DNA of 17,119 bases from JAHEDH01 sp965364515 (GTDB lineage: Bacteria > Actinomycetota > Acidimicrobiia > Spongiisociales > ZC4RG35): the NCBI GenBank assembly GCA_965364515.1, contig CBDTXZ010000054.1, positions 1 to 17,119 on the forward strand, read 5' to 3'. The translations under genes and the position numbers were made by a program. The notes under the pieces were generated by a model, which worked only from the letters and a program-made list of their open reading frames with translations, was not told the DNA's origin and searched no databases. Below, piece by piece: positions 1-7,315 of this stretch (positions are counted from its first letter, which is position 1; each line of letters begins with the position of its first letter).

Positions 1-2
1 GT

Positions 3-1424
3 GGCGGCTACAGCCAGGTCATCCCGATGGACGAGTTCAACCTCCATCTCACCGGAGACATCCACGCCATCACCGCCGCCCACAACCTGGTGGCCGCCGC
101 CATCGATGCTCGCTGGTATCACGAGTCTCGACTCAACGACGACCAACTGTTGGACCTCGGACTCTCACGCCTGGACATCGACACCTTCAAGCTGCAGTGG
201 AACCGCGTGGTCGACATCAACGACCGCACACTCAGGAATGTCATCGTCGGTCTGGGTGGACGTGCCGACGGCCGTCCCCGGGAGACCGGCTTCGACATCA
301 CGGTCGCATCCGAGCTGATGGCGATCCTGGCGTTGGTCGACGGCGACAGCTACGCCTCTGCGCTCCGCAATCTGCGCGAGCGGGTGGGAAGGGTCGTCTT
401 CGGGGCGTCGAAGGACGGGAAACCGCTGACACTCGAGGATCTCGGTGTGGCCGGGGCGGTGACCGTGCTCATGAAGGACACTCTGCATCCGACGATCATG
501 CAGACGCTCGAGGGCCAGGCGGCGATGGTTCATGCCGGGCCGTTCGCCAACATCGCCCACGGAAACAGCTCGATCCTGGCCGACCGTGTCGCCCTCCACC
601 TCGGCGACTACGTCGTCACCGAGTCCGGGTTCGGAGCCGACATGGGCATGGAGAAGTTCATGGACATCAAGTGTCGGACGTCGGGACTCACTCCGGACTG
701 CGTCGTCCTGGTTGCGACGGTACGGGCGCTCAAGACCCACGGTGGTGGCCCGAGAGTGGTTGCAGGCCGCCCGCTCGACAAGGTCTACACCGAGGAGAAC
801 CTCGCACTGCTCAATGCCGGGATGTCGAACCTCGAGGCCCACATCAAGAACGCCAAGCGATTCGGCGTCCCCGTCGTGGTCGCGATCAACTCGTTCCCAA
901 CCGACTCGTGGGCAGAGGTCAACCTGATCAAGGAGAAGGCGCTCAAAGCGGGCGCGTCGGACGCCGTTCTCGCCGAACACTGGGAGAAGGGCGGCGAGGG
1001 GGCCGTCGAACTGGCCGAGGCCGTGGTGAAGGCGTGCGAAGAGCCCAATGAGTTCTCGTACCTGTATCCGCTCAACATGTCGATCACCGACAAGATCAAC
1101 ATCATCTGCAAGGACATCTACGGCGCCGGTGACATCGAGTACTCGCCCCTCGCAACCCAGCAGATCCGCGAGTTCGAGGAGGCCGGATTCGGATACCTCC
1201 CGATCTGCATGGCGAAGACCCATCTCTCGATCAGCCACGATCCCGCGATGAAAGGTGCACCGACCGGATACACCGTCCCGGTGCGAGAGGTCAGGGCCAG
1301 CGTCGGGGCCGGCTTCATCTACCCCCTCCTCGGCGAGATGCGCACCATGCCTGGCCTCGGCGCCACACCGGCCTACCTCAAGGTCGATATCAACGACGAC
1401 GGAGACGTCGTCGGCCTGTTCTGA
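3..1424 (+). CDS. fhs: Formate-tetrahydrofolate ligase (formyl-THF synthetase), 5'-truncated by window edge
   Basis: The enzyme interconverts formate, ATP and tetrahydrofolate with 10-formyl-THF, ADP and phosphate in the cytoplasm. The open frame enters from the left edge: codons before the first ATG at 27 read GGYSQVIPMD, the conserved family stretch leading into the LTGD motif, so ATG 27 is internal and not a start. About 473 residues of a usual 550-560 are present. Recognisable family blocks are FDITVASELMAILALV, GPFANIAHGNSS, ESGFGADMGMEKFMDIKCR, VRALKTHGG and, near the C terminus, KGAPTGYTVPVREVRASVGAGF and TMPGLGATPAYLKVDI followed by the usual GLF end. The ATP P-loop lies upstream, outside the window. 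Next to a formate dehydrogenase and sarcosine oxidase it may run in the formate-releasing, ATP-forming direction, but direction cannot be read from sequence. Family identity is very secure. Confidence 0.97.
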   Translation, partial: GGYSQVIPMDEFNLHLTGDIHAITAAHNLVAAAIDARWYHESRLNDDQLLDLGLSRLDIDTFKLQWNRVVDINDRTLRNVIVGLGGRADGRPRETGFDITVASELMAILALVDGDSYASALRNLRERVGRVVFGASKDGKPLTLEDLGVAGAVTVLMKDTLHPTIMQTLEGQAAMVHAGPFANIAHGNSSILADRVALHLGDYVVTESGFGADMGMEKFMDIKCRTSGLTPDCVVLVATVRALKTHGGGPRVVAGRPLDKVYTEENLALLNAGMSNLEAHIKNAKRFGVPVVVAINSFPTDSWAEVNLIKEKALKAGASDAVLAEHWEKGGEGAVELAEAVVKACEEPNEFSYLYPLNMSITDKINIICKDIYGAGDIEYSPLATQQIREFEEAGFGYLPICMAKTHLSISHDPAMKGAPTGYTVPVREVRASVGAGFIYPLLGEMRTMPGLGATPAYLKVDINDDGDVVGLF

Positions 1425-1445
1425 GCTCGCCTGGCGGCTCGCTCG

Positions 1446-1473
1446 TTTCACGCTTCACGCTTCAGGTTCCACG
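1446..1473. repeat. Degenerate heptamer tandem repeat, four units
   Basis: Four consecutive 7-bp units (TTTCACG, CTTCACG, CTTCAGG, TTCCACG) start 22 bp after the fhs stop codon. The same period and a related CACG core recur at 16060-16087 and, on the other strand, at 5613-5640. No function is evident. It is non-coding and lies in a 3' flanking spacer. Confidence 0.7.
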
Positions 1474-1490
1474 CCACTCCGTCTGAAGGA

Positions 1491-1726
1491 GTTCTTGTCG
1501 GGAGCTGCGATCGCGCAACAAGCTGGCAAGTCTCTGCGGTTGTGGCGCGGCGACTGACAAGAACGACGGCCGTAACCGTGTCACGACCGCGGCAGCACTC
1601 ATCGAACTCCGCAACCCGACCATTCGACGTTCTTGGGACAGTGCGAACTCCACGGTTCTGGACCCGCCACAACCAACTTGTGACGGTCGCTGTCCCAAGA
1701 ACAGACGCACACCAGCGGGAGCGTCT
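1491..1726. repeat. Nested inverted repeats in the fhs-formate dehydrogenase spacer
   Basis: The spacer 1425-1865 has no convincing gene. It contains several perfect inverted pairs: GTTCTTGTC at 1491-1499 with GACAAGAAC at 1556-1564; GTTCTTGGGACAG at 1629-1641 with CTGTCCCAAGAAC at 1690-1702; GGTTGTGGCG at 1538-1547 with CGCCACAACC at 1665-1674; and a short hairpin AGACGC at 1703-1708 with GCGTCT at 1721-1726. Two units of about 74 bp (1491-1564 and 1629-1702) therefore share GTTCTTG...CAAGAAC ends. This could be a small non-autonomous repeat element, a structured leader RNA for the downstream operon, or a degenerate mobile remnant. No transposase or T-run terminator is visible. Confidence 0.55.
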
Positions 1727-1848
1727 AACGCGGCCGGGTGAGCCAGGCTGCGGTTCCACCATGTGGGAATCCCGCCAGTCACCGCCCGCCGACACGGATG
1801 ATCCGCCACAATGGCGAGAAGGCCAAGAGCCGAGAGCCGGAGGCCGGG

Positions 1849-1859
1849 AAGGAGGTGAT
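1849..1859 (+). promoter_or_regulatory. Near-perfect Shine-Dalgarno sequence deciding the GTG start at 1866
   Basis: AAGGAGGTGAT matches the 16S rRNA 3' end over 11 bases, with 6 nt to the GTG at 1866. It fixes the start of the selenocysteine formate dehydrogenase gene. It also excludes the longer upstream reading from the ATG at 1542, whose extra 108 residues resemble no part of the family. Confidence 0.85.
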
Positions 1860-1865
1860 GAGATC

Positions 1866-3761
1866 GTGACGAAGCGAGCAAACCGCAGGTCGAGACTGAC
1901 CACCCCGCTGGTTCGGGAGGACGGCGTCTTGCGTCCCGCATCGTGGGAGGAGGCGCTCGACCGGGCAGCAGCGGGCCTCTCCGCTGTTCGCGACACCCAC
2001 GGCGGCACCGCCGTCGGGATGTTCAGCTGCTCGAAGGCGACCAACGAGTTGAACTATCTGGCCCAGAAGTTCATCCGGGTCACCATGGGCAGCAACAACA
2101 TCGACAGCTGCAACCGCACTTGACACGCTCCCTCGGTCGCCGGTCTGGCGGCCGTCCTCGGCGCAGGCGGCGGTACCAGCTCCTATGAGGAGATCGAGAA
2201 CACCGATCTCATCATCATGTGGGGCTCCAACGCCCGCGCCGCCCATCCCATCTTCTTCCATCACGTTCTGAAGGGCATTCACAAAGGGGCCCGGATGTAT
2301 TGCGTCGACCCGAGGCGCTCCGAGACCGCCCAGTGGGCGGACGTCTGGCTCGGCATCGACGTCGGCACCGACATCGCACTCGCCAACGGCATGGCTCGGG
2401 TGATCATCGAACAGGGTCTCGCCAACACCGATTTCATCGAGCACGCAACGAGCGATTTCGAGGCCTACCGGGATTCGGTCCAGGAGTGGACGCTCGAGCG
2501 GGCCTCCGCTGAGACCGGCGTGCCTCCGGAGCTCATCGAGGAGATGGCGATCAGGTATGCGAAGGCGCCGACCGCCCAGATCTGTTGGACGCTGGGCATC
2601 ACCGAGCACCACAACGGCACCGACAACGTGCTCGCTCTCATCAATCTGGCACTGCTGACAGGACACGTCGGGCGTTATGGATCCGGGCTGGTCCCGATCC
2701 GAGGACAGAACAACGTCCAGGGCGGGGGCGACATGGGCGCGCTCCCGAACAAACTGCCCGGCTTTCAGGACGTCGAGAATCCCGAACATCTCGCCAAGTT
2801 CGAGGCGGCCTACGGCGTCGACCTGAACCCGAAGCGCGGATGGCACCTCACCCAGATGTTCGAGGCGATGGAGGCGGGGAAACTCAGGGCGCTCTATGTG
2901 ATCGGTGAAAACCCCGCCCAGTCGGAGGCGGATGTGGCCGTCACCCGTCGTGCCCTCGAAGGGCTCGACTTTCTCGTCGTCCAGGACATGTTCCTGACGA
3001 AGACTGCGTCACTGGCGGACGTCGTCTTCCCGGCCGCAGCAGATTGGTGCGAGTCGGATGGGACGGTCACCTCGTCGGAGAGACGGGTGCAGCTCGTGCG
3101 CAAGGCGCTCGAACCGCCCGGCGAGGCGCGTACCGACACCGAGATCCTCCACCTGATGGCACGCCGGCTCGGGTTCGATTGGGGCATGCCGACACCCGAG
3201 CAGATCTGGGACGAGTGCCGGAGCCTGTCGCCTCCGCATGCAGGTATGAGTTACGAGAGGCTCGAGCAACTCGGCGGCATCCAGTGGCCGTGCTACGACG
3301 AGAGCCACCCCGGTGAGCAGTTCCTTCACTCCAGACTGTGGAGCGAAGACGTGGGGCGGCGAGCTCAGTTCACCCCGGTGGCGCATGCGCTGCCTGCCGA
3401 CGTGCTCTCGCCCGAGTATCCGTACCGGCTCACCACCGGACGCCAGCTCGACTCGTACAACACCGGTGTCCAGTCCGGCGGCTACTCGTCTCCGCGTCGA
3501 CCGGGAGGAGTCCTCGAGCTCTCCCCCACGGACGCCGACCACCTCGACGTCTCCGACGACGACGTCGTCAGAGTGTCGTCACGGAGGGGCTCACTCGATG
3601 TACCGGTCCGGATCAGCTCCGACCTCCGAGCGGGCCTGATGTTCCTACCGATCCACTTTCCCGACGACGTCGACGTCAATGTGCTCACCATCGACGCCTG
3701 GGACCAGAAGTCCGGCACAGCCGATTTCAAGGCGACAGCCGTACGCGTGGAGAAGCTCTGA
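1866..3761 (+). CDS. Formate dehydrogenase catalytic (alpha) subunit, selenocysteine-containing, lacking the N-terminal Fe-S domain
   Basis: Molybdopterin bis-MGD enzyme oxidising formate to CO2 in the cytoplasm. Read from GTG 1866 with the in-frame TGA at 2121-2123 as selenocysteine, it gives a 631-residue protein with Sec86 in the context SCNRT-Sec-HAPSVAGL. This aligns with Sec140-His141 of E. coli FdhF. The conserved arginine in IRGQNNVQGGGDMGALP is residue 279, against Arg333 in E. coli; both offsets are 54, so the two halves are collinear and there is no frameshift. Later blocks TKTASLADVVFP, IQWPC and the C-terminal FKATAVRVE also match. What is missing is the roughly 55-residue N-terminal Cys-x2-Cys-x3-Cys [4Fe-4S] domain: the chain begins where FdhF reads LKTPMIRR (here LTTPLVRE). 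That domain is found in the gene at 5654. Standard gene callers would stop at 2123 or restart at ATG 2217. A nonsense mutation is the alternative, but the SECIS hairpin and undamaged downstream frame argue against it. The gene is 1 bp from the next and likely co-translated. Confidence 0.93.
2121..2153 (+). promoter_or_regulatory. In-frame UGA selenocysteine codon with bacterial SECIS hairpin
   Basis: TGA 2121-2123 is followed by a 7-bp perfect stem, GGTCGCC (2135-2141) with GGCGGCC (2147-2153, one G-U pair), closing the loop GGTCT (2142-2146). Eighteen nucleotides separate the UGA from the loop GG. I recall the same spacing and the same GGUCU loop in E. coli fdhF, where SelB binds it. The genes selA, selB, selC and selD are not in this window. 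Confidence 0.88.
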
Positions 3762-3762
3762 C

Positions 3763-5508
3763 ATGGATCTCAGACTGATCGGCGCCGCCTCCACCGACGA
3801 GGAGCGTCGAGCCGTCCAGGCAGCCGTACCGAACGCCGAGATCGAGATCCACAGCGGACGTGCCGTGGCAGGCGGCCACCGAGCTCGATCGTTGAGACAT
3901 CTGCTGCTGCCGGCACTGACTGCCGTTCAGAGCGAGATCGGGTGGATCTCACCGGGTGCCATCGATGAGATCAGCCGACGCCTCGATGTTCCCCCTGCCG
4001 AGATCTATTCGGTTGCCACGTTCTACGCCCTGCTGACGACCGAGAAACGCCCCACTCGGGTTGCGCACGTCTGCGATGACACCGCCTGCCGGGCCACCGG
4101 GGGCGAGCGTGTTCTGGAAGCGTTCGAGGGTCGCGACGACGTCCTGGCAAGCCCCTGTCTCGGGCAATGCGACTTCGGATCGGCGGCCTTCGTTCAGCGC
4201 GCCGGGGATCGCGACGTTGTCATCGCTCCGGCCGATCCGGGCGCCGTCGAAGCCGCGCTCGAGGGTGAGGATCCACCGGAGCGTGGTCCGGCGATTCCCA
4301 AGAGGTCGATCGACCTCCTCGACCGGATCGGAAAGGTCGACCCGTCGAGCCTGGACTCCTACCAAGAGCACGGAGGCTACGCAGCACTCGAACGCGCACT
4401 CGAGATGGGCCCCGACGCCGTCATCGGCGAAGTCGCCACCTCCGGCCTGCGCGGACGTGGTGGGGCCGCGTTCCCGACCGGCCTCAAATGGAAGGGTGTT
4501 GCCGAGTCGGAGTCGGACATTCGATACCTCGTCTGCAATGCAGACGAGTCCGAGCCCGGCACGTTCAAGGACCGGACGATCATGGAAGGCGACCCCTTCG
4601 CCGTGATCGAGTCGATGACGATCGCTGGATTCGCAACAGGAGCAGAGAAGGGATACCTGTACATCAGGGGCGAGTACCCCGGTGCGGCCGACGCTCTCCA
4701 ACAATCGATCGACCGGGCGACCGAGGCTCGTCTGCTCGGTGAGGACATTCTCGGCGAGGGCATCACGTTCGACATCGAGATCCGCAGGGGCCAGGGCGCC
4801 TACATATGCGGTGAGGAGACCGCGCTGTTCAACTCGATCGAGGGGTACCGGGGGGAGCCGCGCCAGAAACCGCCCTTCCCCACCCAAGCGGGCCTCTTCG
4901 GCAAGCCGACCGTGGTGAACAACGTCGAGACGCTCATCAACGTGCCCGACATCGTGCTGCTGGGCGGCGCCGCATTCGCGCGGACCGGCACGGCCGATTC
5001 GACCGGAACGCGACTGTTCTGCGTCAGCGGCGTCGTTCACCGACCGGGGGTCTACGAGGTCGAGTTCGGAGCGACGCTCCGGGAGCTCCTCGACATGGCC
5101 GGTGGAGTGCCCGACGGCCTGGTCGCGGTTCTGCTCGGCGGCGCAGCCGGAAGCTTCATCGGTGCCGACATGCTCGACCTGCCCTTGACGTTCGAGGACA
5201 CCCGGGCCGCCGGACTCAGCCTCGGATCGGGCGTCGTCGTGGCGTACGACGACGCCGCGGACATGCGCTCGGTCGTCCGCCGAATCGCCCGTTTCTTCCG
5301 TGACGAATCGTGCGGCCAGTGCGTCCCCTGCCGGGTCGGGACGGTGCGCATGGAGGAAGCTCTCGCCCGGAACCTGACGGGAGGGCTGCCACTCGAGACC
5401 GGGCTCATCGACGACATCGACCGGGCGATGAAGGACGCCTCCATCTGCGGTCTCGGCCACACCGCCGCGTCCGCCGTCCAATCGGCGATCAAGATGGGAC
5501 TGATATGA
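3763..5508 (+). CDS. Fused formate dehydrogenase gamma-beta subunit (NuoE-NuoF-like NADH diaphorase)
   Basis: A 581-residue protein that accepts electrons from the formate dehydrogenase alpha part and reduces NAD+ at FMN. Residues about 45-160 are a NuoE/FdsG thioredoxin-like [2Fe-2S] domain with Cys104-x4-Cys109 and Cys132-x3-Cys136. Residues about 180-581 are a NuoF/FdsB domain: glycine-rich GLRGRGGAAFPTG at 228-240, NADESEPGTFKDRT, YICGEETAL at 347-355, KPTVVNNVETL, and a [4Fe-4S] site Cys517-x2-Cys520-x2-Cys523 with Cys562. In most FdsGBA or Nuo systems these are two proteins; here they are fused. The ATG at 3763 is chosen because it follows the upstream stop by one base and has GGAGA at 3749-3753; an upstream ATG at 3679 would overlap the preceding gene by 83 bp. 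Together with the flanking genes it forms a soluble NAD-linked formate dehydrogenase. Confidence 0.93.
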   Translation: MDLRLIGAASTDEERRAVQAAVPNAEIEIHSGRAVAGGHRARSLRHLLLPALTAVQSEIGWISPGAIDEISRRLDVPPAEIYSVATFYALLTTEKRPTRVAHVCDDTACRATGGERVLEAFEGRDDVLASPCLGQCDFGSAAFVQRAGDRDVVIAPADPGAVEAALEGEDPPERGPAIPKRSIDLLDRIGKVDPSSLDSYQEHGGYAALERALEMGPDAVIGEVATSGLRGRGGAAFPTGLKWKGVAESESDIRYLVCNADESEPGTFKDRTIMEGDPFAVIESMTIAGFATGAEKGYLYIRGEYPGAADALQQSIDRATEARLLGEDILGEGITFDIEIRRGQGAYICGEETALFNSIEGYRGEPRQKPPFPTQAGLFGKPTVVNNVETLINVPDIVLLGGAAFARTGTADSTGTRLFCVSGVVHRPGVYEVEFGATLRELLDMAGGVPDGLVAVLLGGAAGSFIGADMLDLPLTFEDTRAAGLSLGSGVVVAYDDAADMRSVVRRIARFFRDESCGQCVPCRVGTVRMEEALARNLTGGLPLETGLIDDIDRAMKDASICGLGHTAASAVQSAIKMGLI

Positions 5509-5555
5509 GCGCATTCTTGCCGTCTTGCGTGGTTGCCCGTAGCCGCGTGGAAGGT

Positions 5556-5583
5556 GCTGTCGGCTGTCGGCTGTCGGCTGTCG
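5556..5583. repeat. Perfect heptamer tandem repeat GCTGTCG x4
   Basis: Four exact copies of GCTGTCG lie in the 145-bp spacer between the diaphorase gene and the split alpha-subunit Fe-S gene. Neighbouring gene pairs in this operon are separated by only 1 bp, so the spacer looks like an expansion inside the operon. Slippage could change the copy number. Confidence 0.85.
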
Positions 5584-5612
5584 GCCCCATCCGAGGATTC
5601 GCAACAGATCTG

Positions 5613-5640
5613 ACGTGGGACGTGGGACGTGGGACGTGGG
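5613..5640. repeat. Perfect heptamer tandem repeat ACGTGGG x4
   Basis: Four exact copies of ACGTGGG end 13 bp before the ATG at 5654. On the opposite strand the unit reads CCCACGT, related to the CACG-core heptamers at 1446-1473 and 16060-16087. Because the array is just upstream of a start codon, copy-number change would alter the leader length but not the reading frame. Confidence 0.85.
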
Positions 5641-5653
5641 ACCGGAGCCGGAT

Positions 5654-6604
5654 ATGACCGTTTCAGTGACCATCGATGGGACTCGAATCGACGTCGGCGA
5701 GGGCTCCACCATCCTCGACGCCTGTCGTGAGATCGGGAGCGAGCAACCCACTCTGTGCTGGGTGTCGACGCTGACACCGGTGAACGTCTGCCGGGTGTGT
5801 GTCGTAGAGGTCGAGGGGTCCCGGACACTGGTGCCGTCGTGTTCTCGCGAGGTCGAGGATGGCATGGTGATCGACACCGACTCCGAACGGGTGCGCCATT
5901 CGCGCAAGATGGTGCTGGAGTTTCTCGACTCGTCCACGGACCTCTCGAACAGCGAGATGGCGCAATGGATGGAGCGATACGGTGTCGACGCCGCCCGATA
6001 CGGCGCCCCGTCGGGACCGCACGATGATCGAGACCGTCGCCACGCCGGTCATCATCCTGTGCCCGACGGGTCCACCGCCGAGACCGTCGATCAGCCGGTG
6101 AAGGTCGACAACGCCCTCTACATCCGCGACTACGCCAGCTGCATCCTCTGTTACAAGTGTGTCCAGGCGTGCGGGGAGGAAGCGCAGAACACCTTCGCCA
6201 TCGCGGTGGCAGGACGGGGGTTCGACGCTCGCATTTCCACCGAGCTCGACACCCCGCTCACCGATTCGGCCTGCGTGTTCTGCGGCAACTGTGTGGGTGT
6301 GTGCCCGACCGGTGCACTGCAGTTCCGGTCCGAGTACGAGATGCGCCGAGCAGGGCTCTGGGATGAGGAGCGCCAAACCGTGACGCGAACGGTGTGCTCG
6401 TATTGCGCCATCGGCTGCAACCTCGAGCTCCACGTCCAGGACAACCGCATCGTCAAGGTGACGTCACCGCTCGACCATTCGGTGACGCAAGGGAATCTGT
6501 GCATCAAAGGACGCTTCGGGTACGACTACGTCCAAGAGCTCGGAGACCTGGCGACGTCGCCGATCGACGACGTGCTTCGGGCGGCACGCTCCGACGACCG
6601 CTGA
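5654..6604 (+). CDS. Formate dehydrogenase alpha-subunit N-terminal module as a separate protein (ferredoxin domains plus Mo-proximal [4Fe-4S] domain)
   Basis: A 316-residue electron-transfer protein. In order it has: a NuoG-type [2Fe-2S] domain with Cys35, Cys46, Cys49 and Cys63; a linker at about 95-155 without the usual His-Cys3 [4Fe-4S] site; a double ferredoxin domain with CILCYKCVQAC (Cys163, 166, 169, 173) and CVFCGNCVGVCP (Cys207, 210, 213, 217); and a molybdopterin-oxidoreductase Fe4S4 domain with CSYCAIGC (Cys248, 251, 255) and Cys283 in LCIKGRFGYDYV. Lys285 matches Lys44 of E. coli FdhF, which lies between cluster and cofactor. The protein ends about 30 residues later, just where a complete alpha subunit would continue into the catalytic domain; that domain is the gene at 1866. 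The two must assemble in trans if the enzyme is active. The ATG at 5654 has CGGAG at 5643-5647. Confidence 0.92.
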   Translation: MTVSVTIDGTRIDVGEGSTILDACREIGSEQPTLCWVSTLTPVNVCRVCVVEVEGSRTLVPSCSREVEDGMVIDTDSERVRHSRKMVLEFLDSSTDLSNSEMAQWMERYGVDAARYGAPSGPHDDRDRRHAGHHPVPDGSTAETVDQPVKVDNALYIRDYASCILCYKCVQACGEEAQNTFAIAVAGRGFDARISTELDTPLTDSACVFCGNCVGVCPTGALQFRSEYEMRRAGLWDEERQTVTRTVCSYCAIGCNLELHVQDNRIVKVTSPLDHSVTQGNLCIKGRFGYDYVQELGDLATSPIDDVLRAARSDDR

Positions 6605-6611
6605 GAGCCCC

Positions 6612-7292
6612 TCACAACCCCGCTGTGAAGGCTCGGAACGCCCCGGAAGCTCCGCCCGTTATGGCAGCCGAGTGCCCGAAGCAGGCGATCTCGAATTCGA
6701 GCTCGGACATCGCTCGCAGACTGGCGTCGAATGTGGGTGTCTTCCGATTCATGTAGCCCCGCTGGATTCCACCCGATTTCGTCGCCATCGCAGAGTCTCC
6801 GGCAAAGAGCACTCCTCCATCTCTGTCCAACAGGAGCGAGATGTGTCCGGGGGTGTGACCAGGTGTGGAGACGACGCGGATGTCCCCCGCGACGGGAATC
6901 GGTCCCTCGGTGACCTCGTGATCGACCGCGACGCCCTCGGCCGCGGGCAGCAGACGGATGATGTTGCGCAGCACCGGGAACTGCAGAATCGGCGGTGACG
7001 GGGCGGGACGATCACCCCGGATGACAGGAGCATCGACTCCTGACGCCACGAGGGCTGCGCCGGATTCACGCTTGAGGACCGCGGCTCCCCCGGCATGATC
7101 AGCGTGCCCATGCGTGATCACGATCGCCCGGACGTCGCCGGGGTCGCGGCCGATCGACGACAGTCCTGCGAGGATCGCCCCGTGACGCTTCGGGAGCCCG
7201 GTGTCGACCAGCGCCACCCCCTGGTCTCCGTCGACGATGAATGCGTTGACTCCCTTGGAGACCTGATGGACCCCTGCTGCTATCCGTTCCAT
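6612..7292 (-). CDS. Metallo-beta-lactamase-fold hydrolase
   Basis: A 226-residue single-domain protein of the metallo-beta-lactamase fold. The metal site is visible: THGHADHAGG with His61, His63, Asp65 and His66, then His146 in STPGHTPGHISLLL, Asp166 in VLFAGDSA and His207 in CFGHS. This full set predicts a binuclear zinc or iron hydrolase, resembling broad-family thioesterase or glyoxalase-II-type members; the substrate is unknown. No signal peptide is seen. I prefer ATG at 7292; a TTG at 7307 would add five residues, and neither has a strong ribosome site. It converges on the formate dehydrogenase operon with only 7 bp between stop codons, and is divergent from the oxidoreductase gene at 7316. 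Confidence 0.88.
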   Translation of the reverse strand: MERIAAGVHQVSKGVNAFIVDGDQGVALVDTGLPKRHGAILAGLSSIGRDPGDVRAIVITHGHADHAGGAAVLKRESGAALVASGVDAPVIRGDRPAPSPPILQFPVLRNIIRLLPAAEGVAVDHEVTEGPIPVAGDIRVVSTPGHTPGHISLLLDRDGGVLFAGDSAMATKSGGIQRGYMNRKTPTFDASLRAMSELEFEIACFGHSAAITGGASGAFRAFTAGL

Positions 7293-7315
7293 GGCGCGAG
7301 CGTACAACGGCTCGG

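Noticed and set aside
165..1451. A 428-codon minus-strand frame
   Set aside because: Antisense to the highly conserved formate-THF ligase; a GC-driven shadow.
1542..1865. Upstream extension of the catalytic subunit from ATG 1542
   Set aside because: The 108 extra residues are low-complexity and family-unlike, they run through the inverted repeats, and a near-perfect ribosome site points to GTG 1866.
1425..1865. A selenocysteine tRNA gene or other tRNA in the spacer, as sometimes found beside such enzymes
   Set aside because: No TCA anticodon arm with a long variable arm and T-loop could be assembled; the hairpins found do not fit a cloverleaf.
2121..2123. TGA as a nonsense mutation making a formate dehydrogenase pseudogene
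   Set aside because: The stop falls exactly on the known Sec codon, the SECIS hairpin has correct loop and spacing, and the frame is intact for 545 codons downstream.
1779..2846. A 355-codon minus-strand frame spanning the selenocysteine site
   Set aside because: Antisense to conserved catalytic blocks on both sides of the TGA, with no domain of its own.
5556..5640. CRISPR-like repeats
   Set aside because: Units are 7 bp, directly abutting, with no spacers between copies.
5505..5657. A 50-codon small gene starting in the ATGA at the diaphorase stop
   Set aside because: Most of it translates the two heptamer arrays, and it ends inside the start codon region of the next gene; more likely a remnant of a coupled start.
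3949..5937. A 662-codon open frame on the minus strand
   Set aside because: It lies antisense to well-supported formate dehydrogenase genes, has no recognisable domain and is the usual result of high GC content.
6605..6640. A bidirectional terminator between the convergent genes
   Set aside because: A short bulged stem can be drawn around CACA/TGTG, but it lacks a T-run and overlaps coding sequence of the hydrolase, so the support is too weak.
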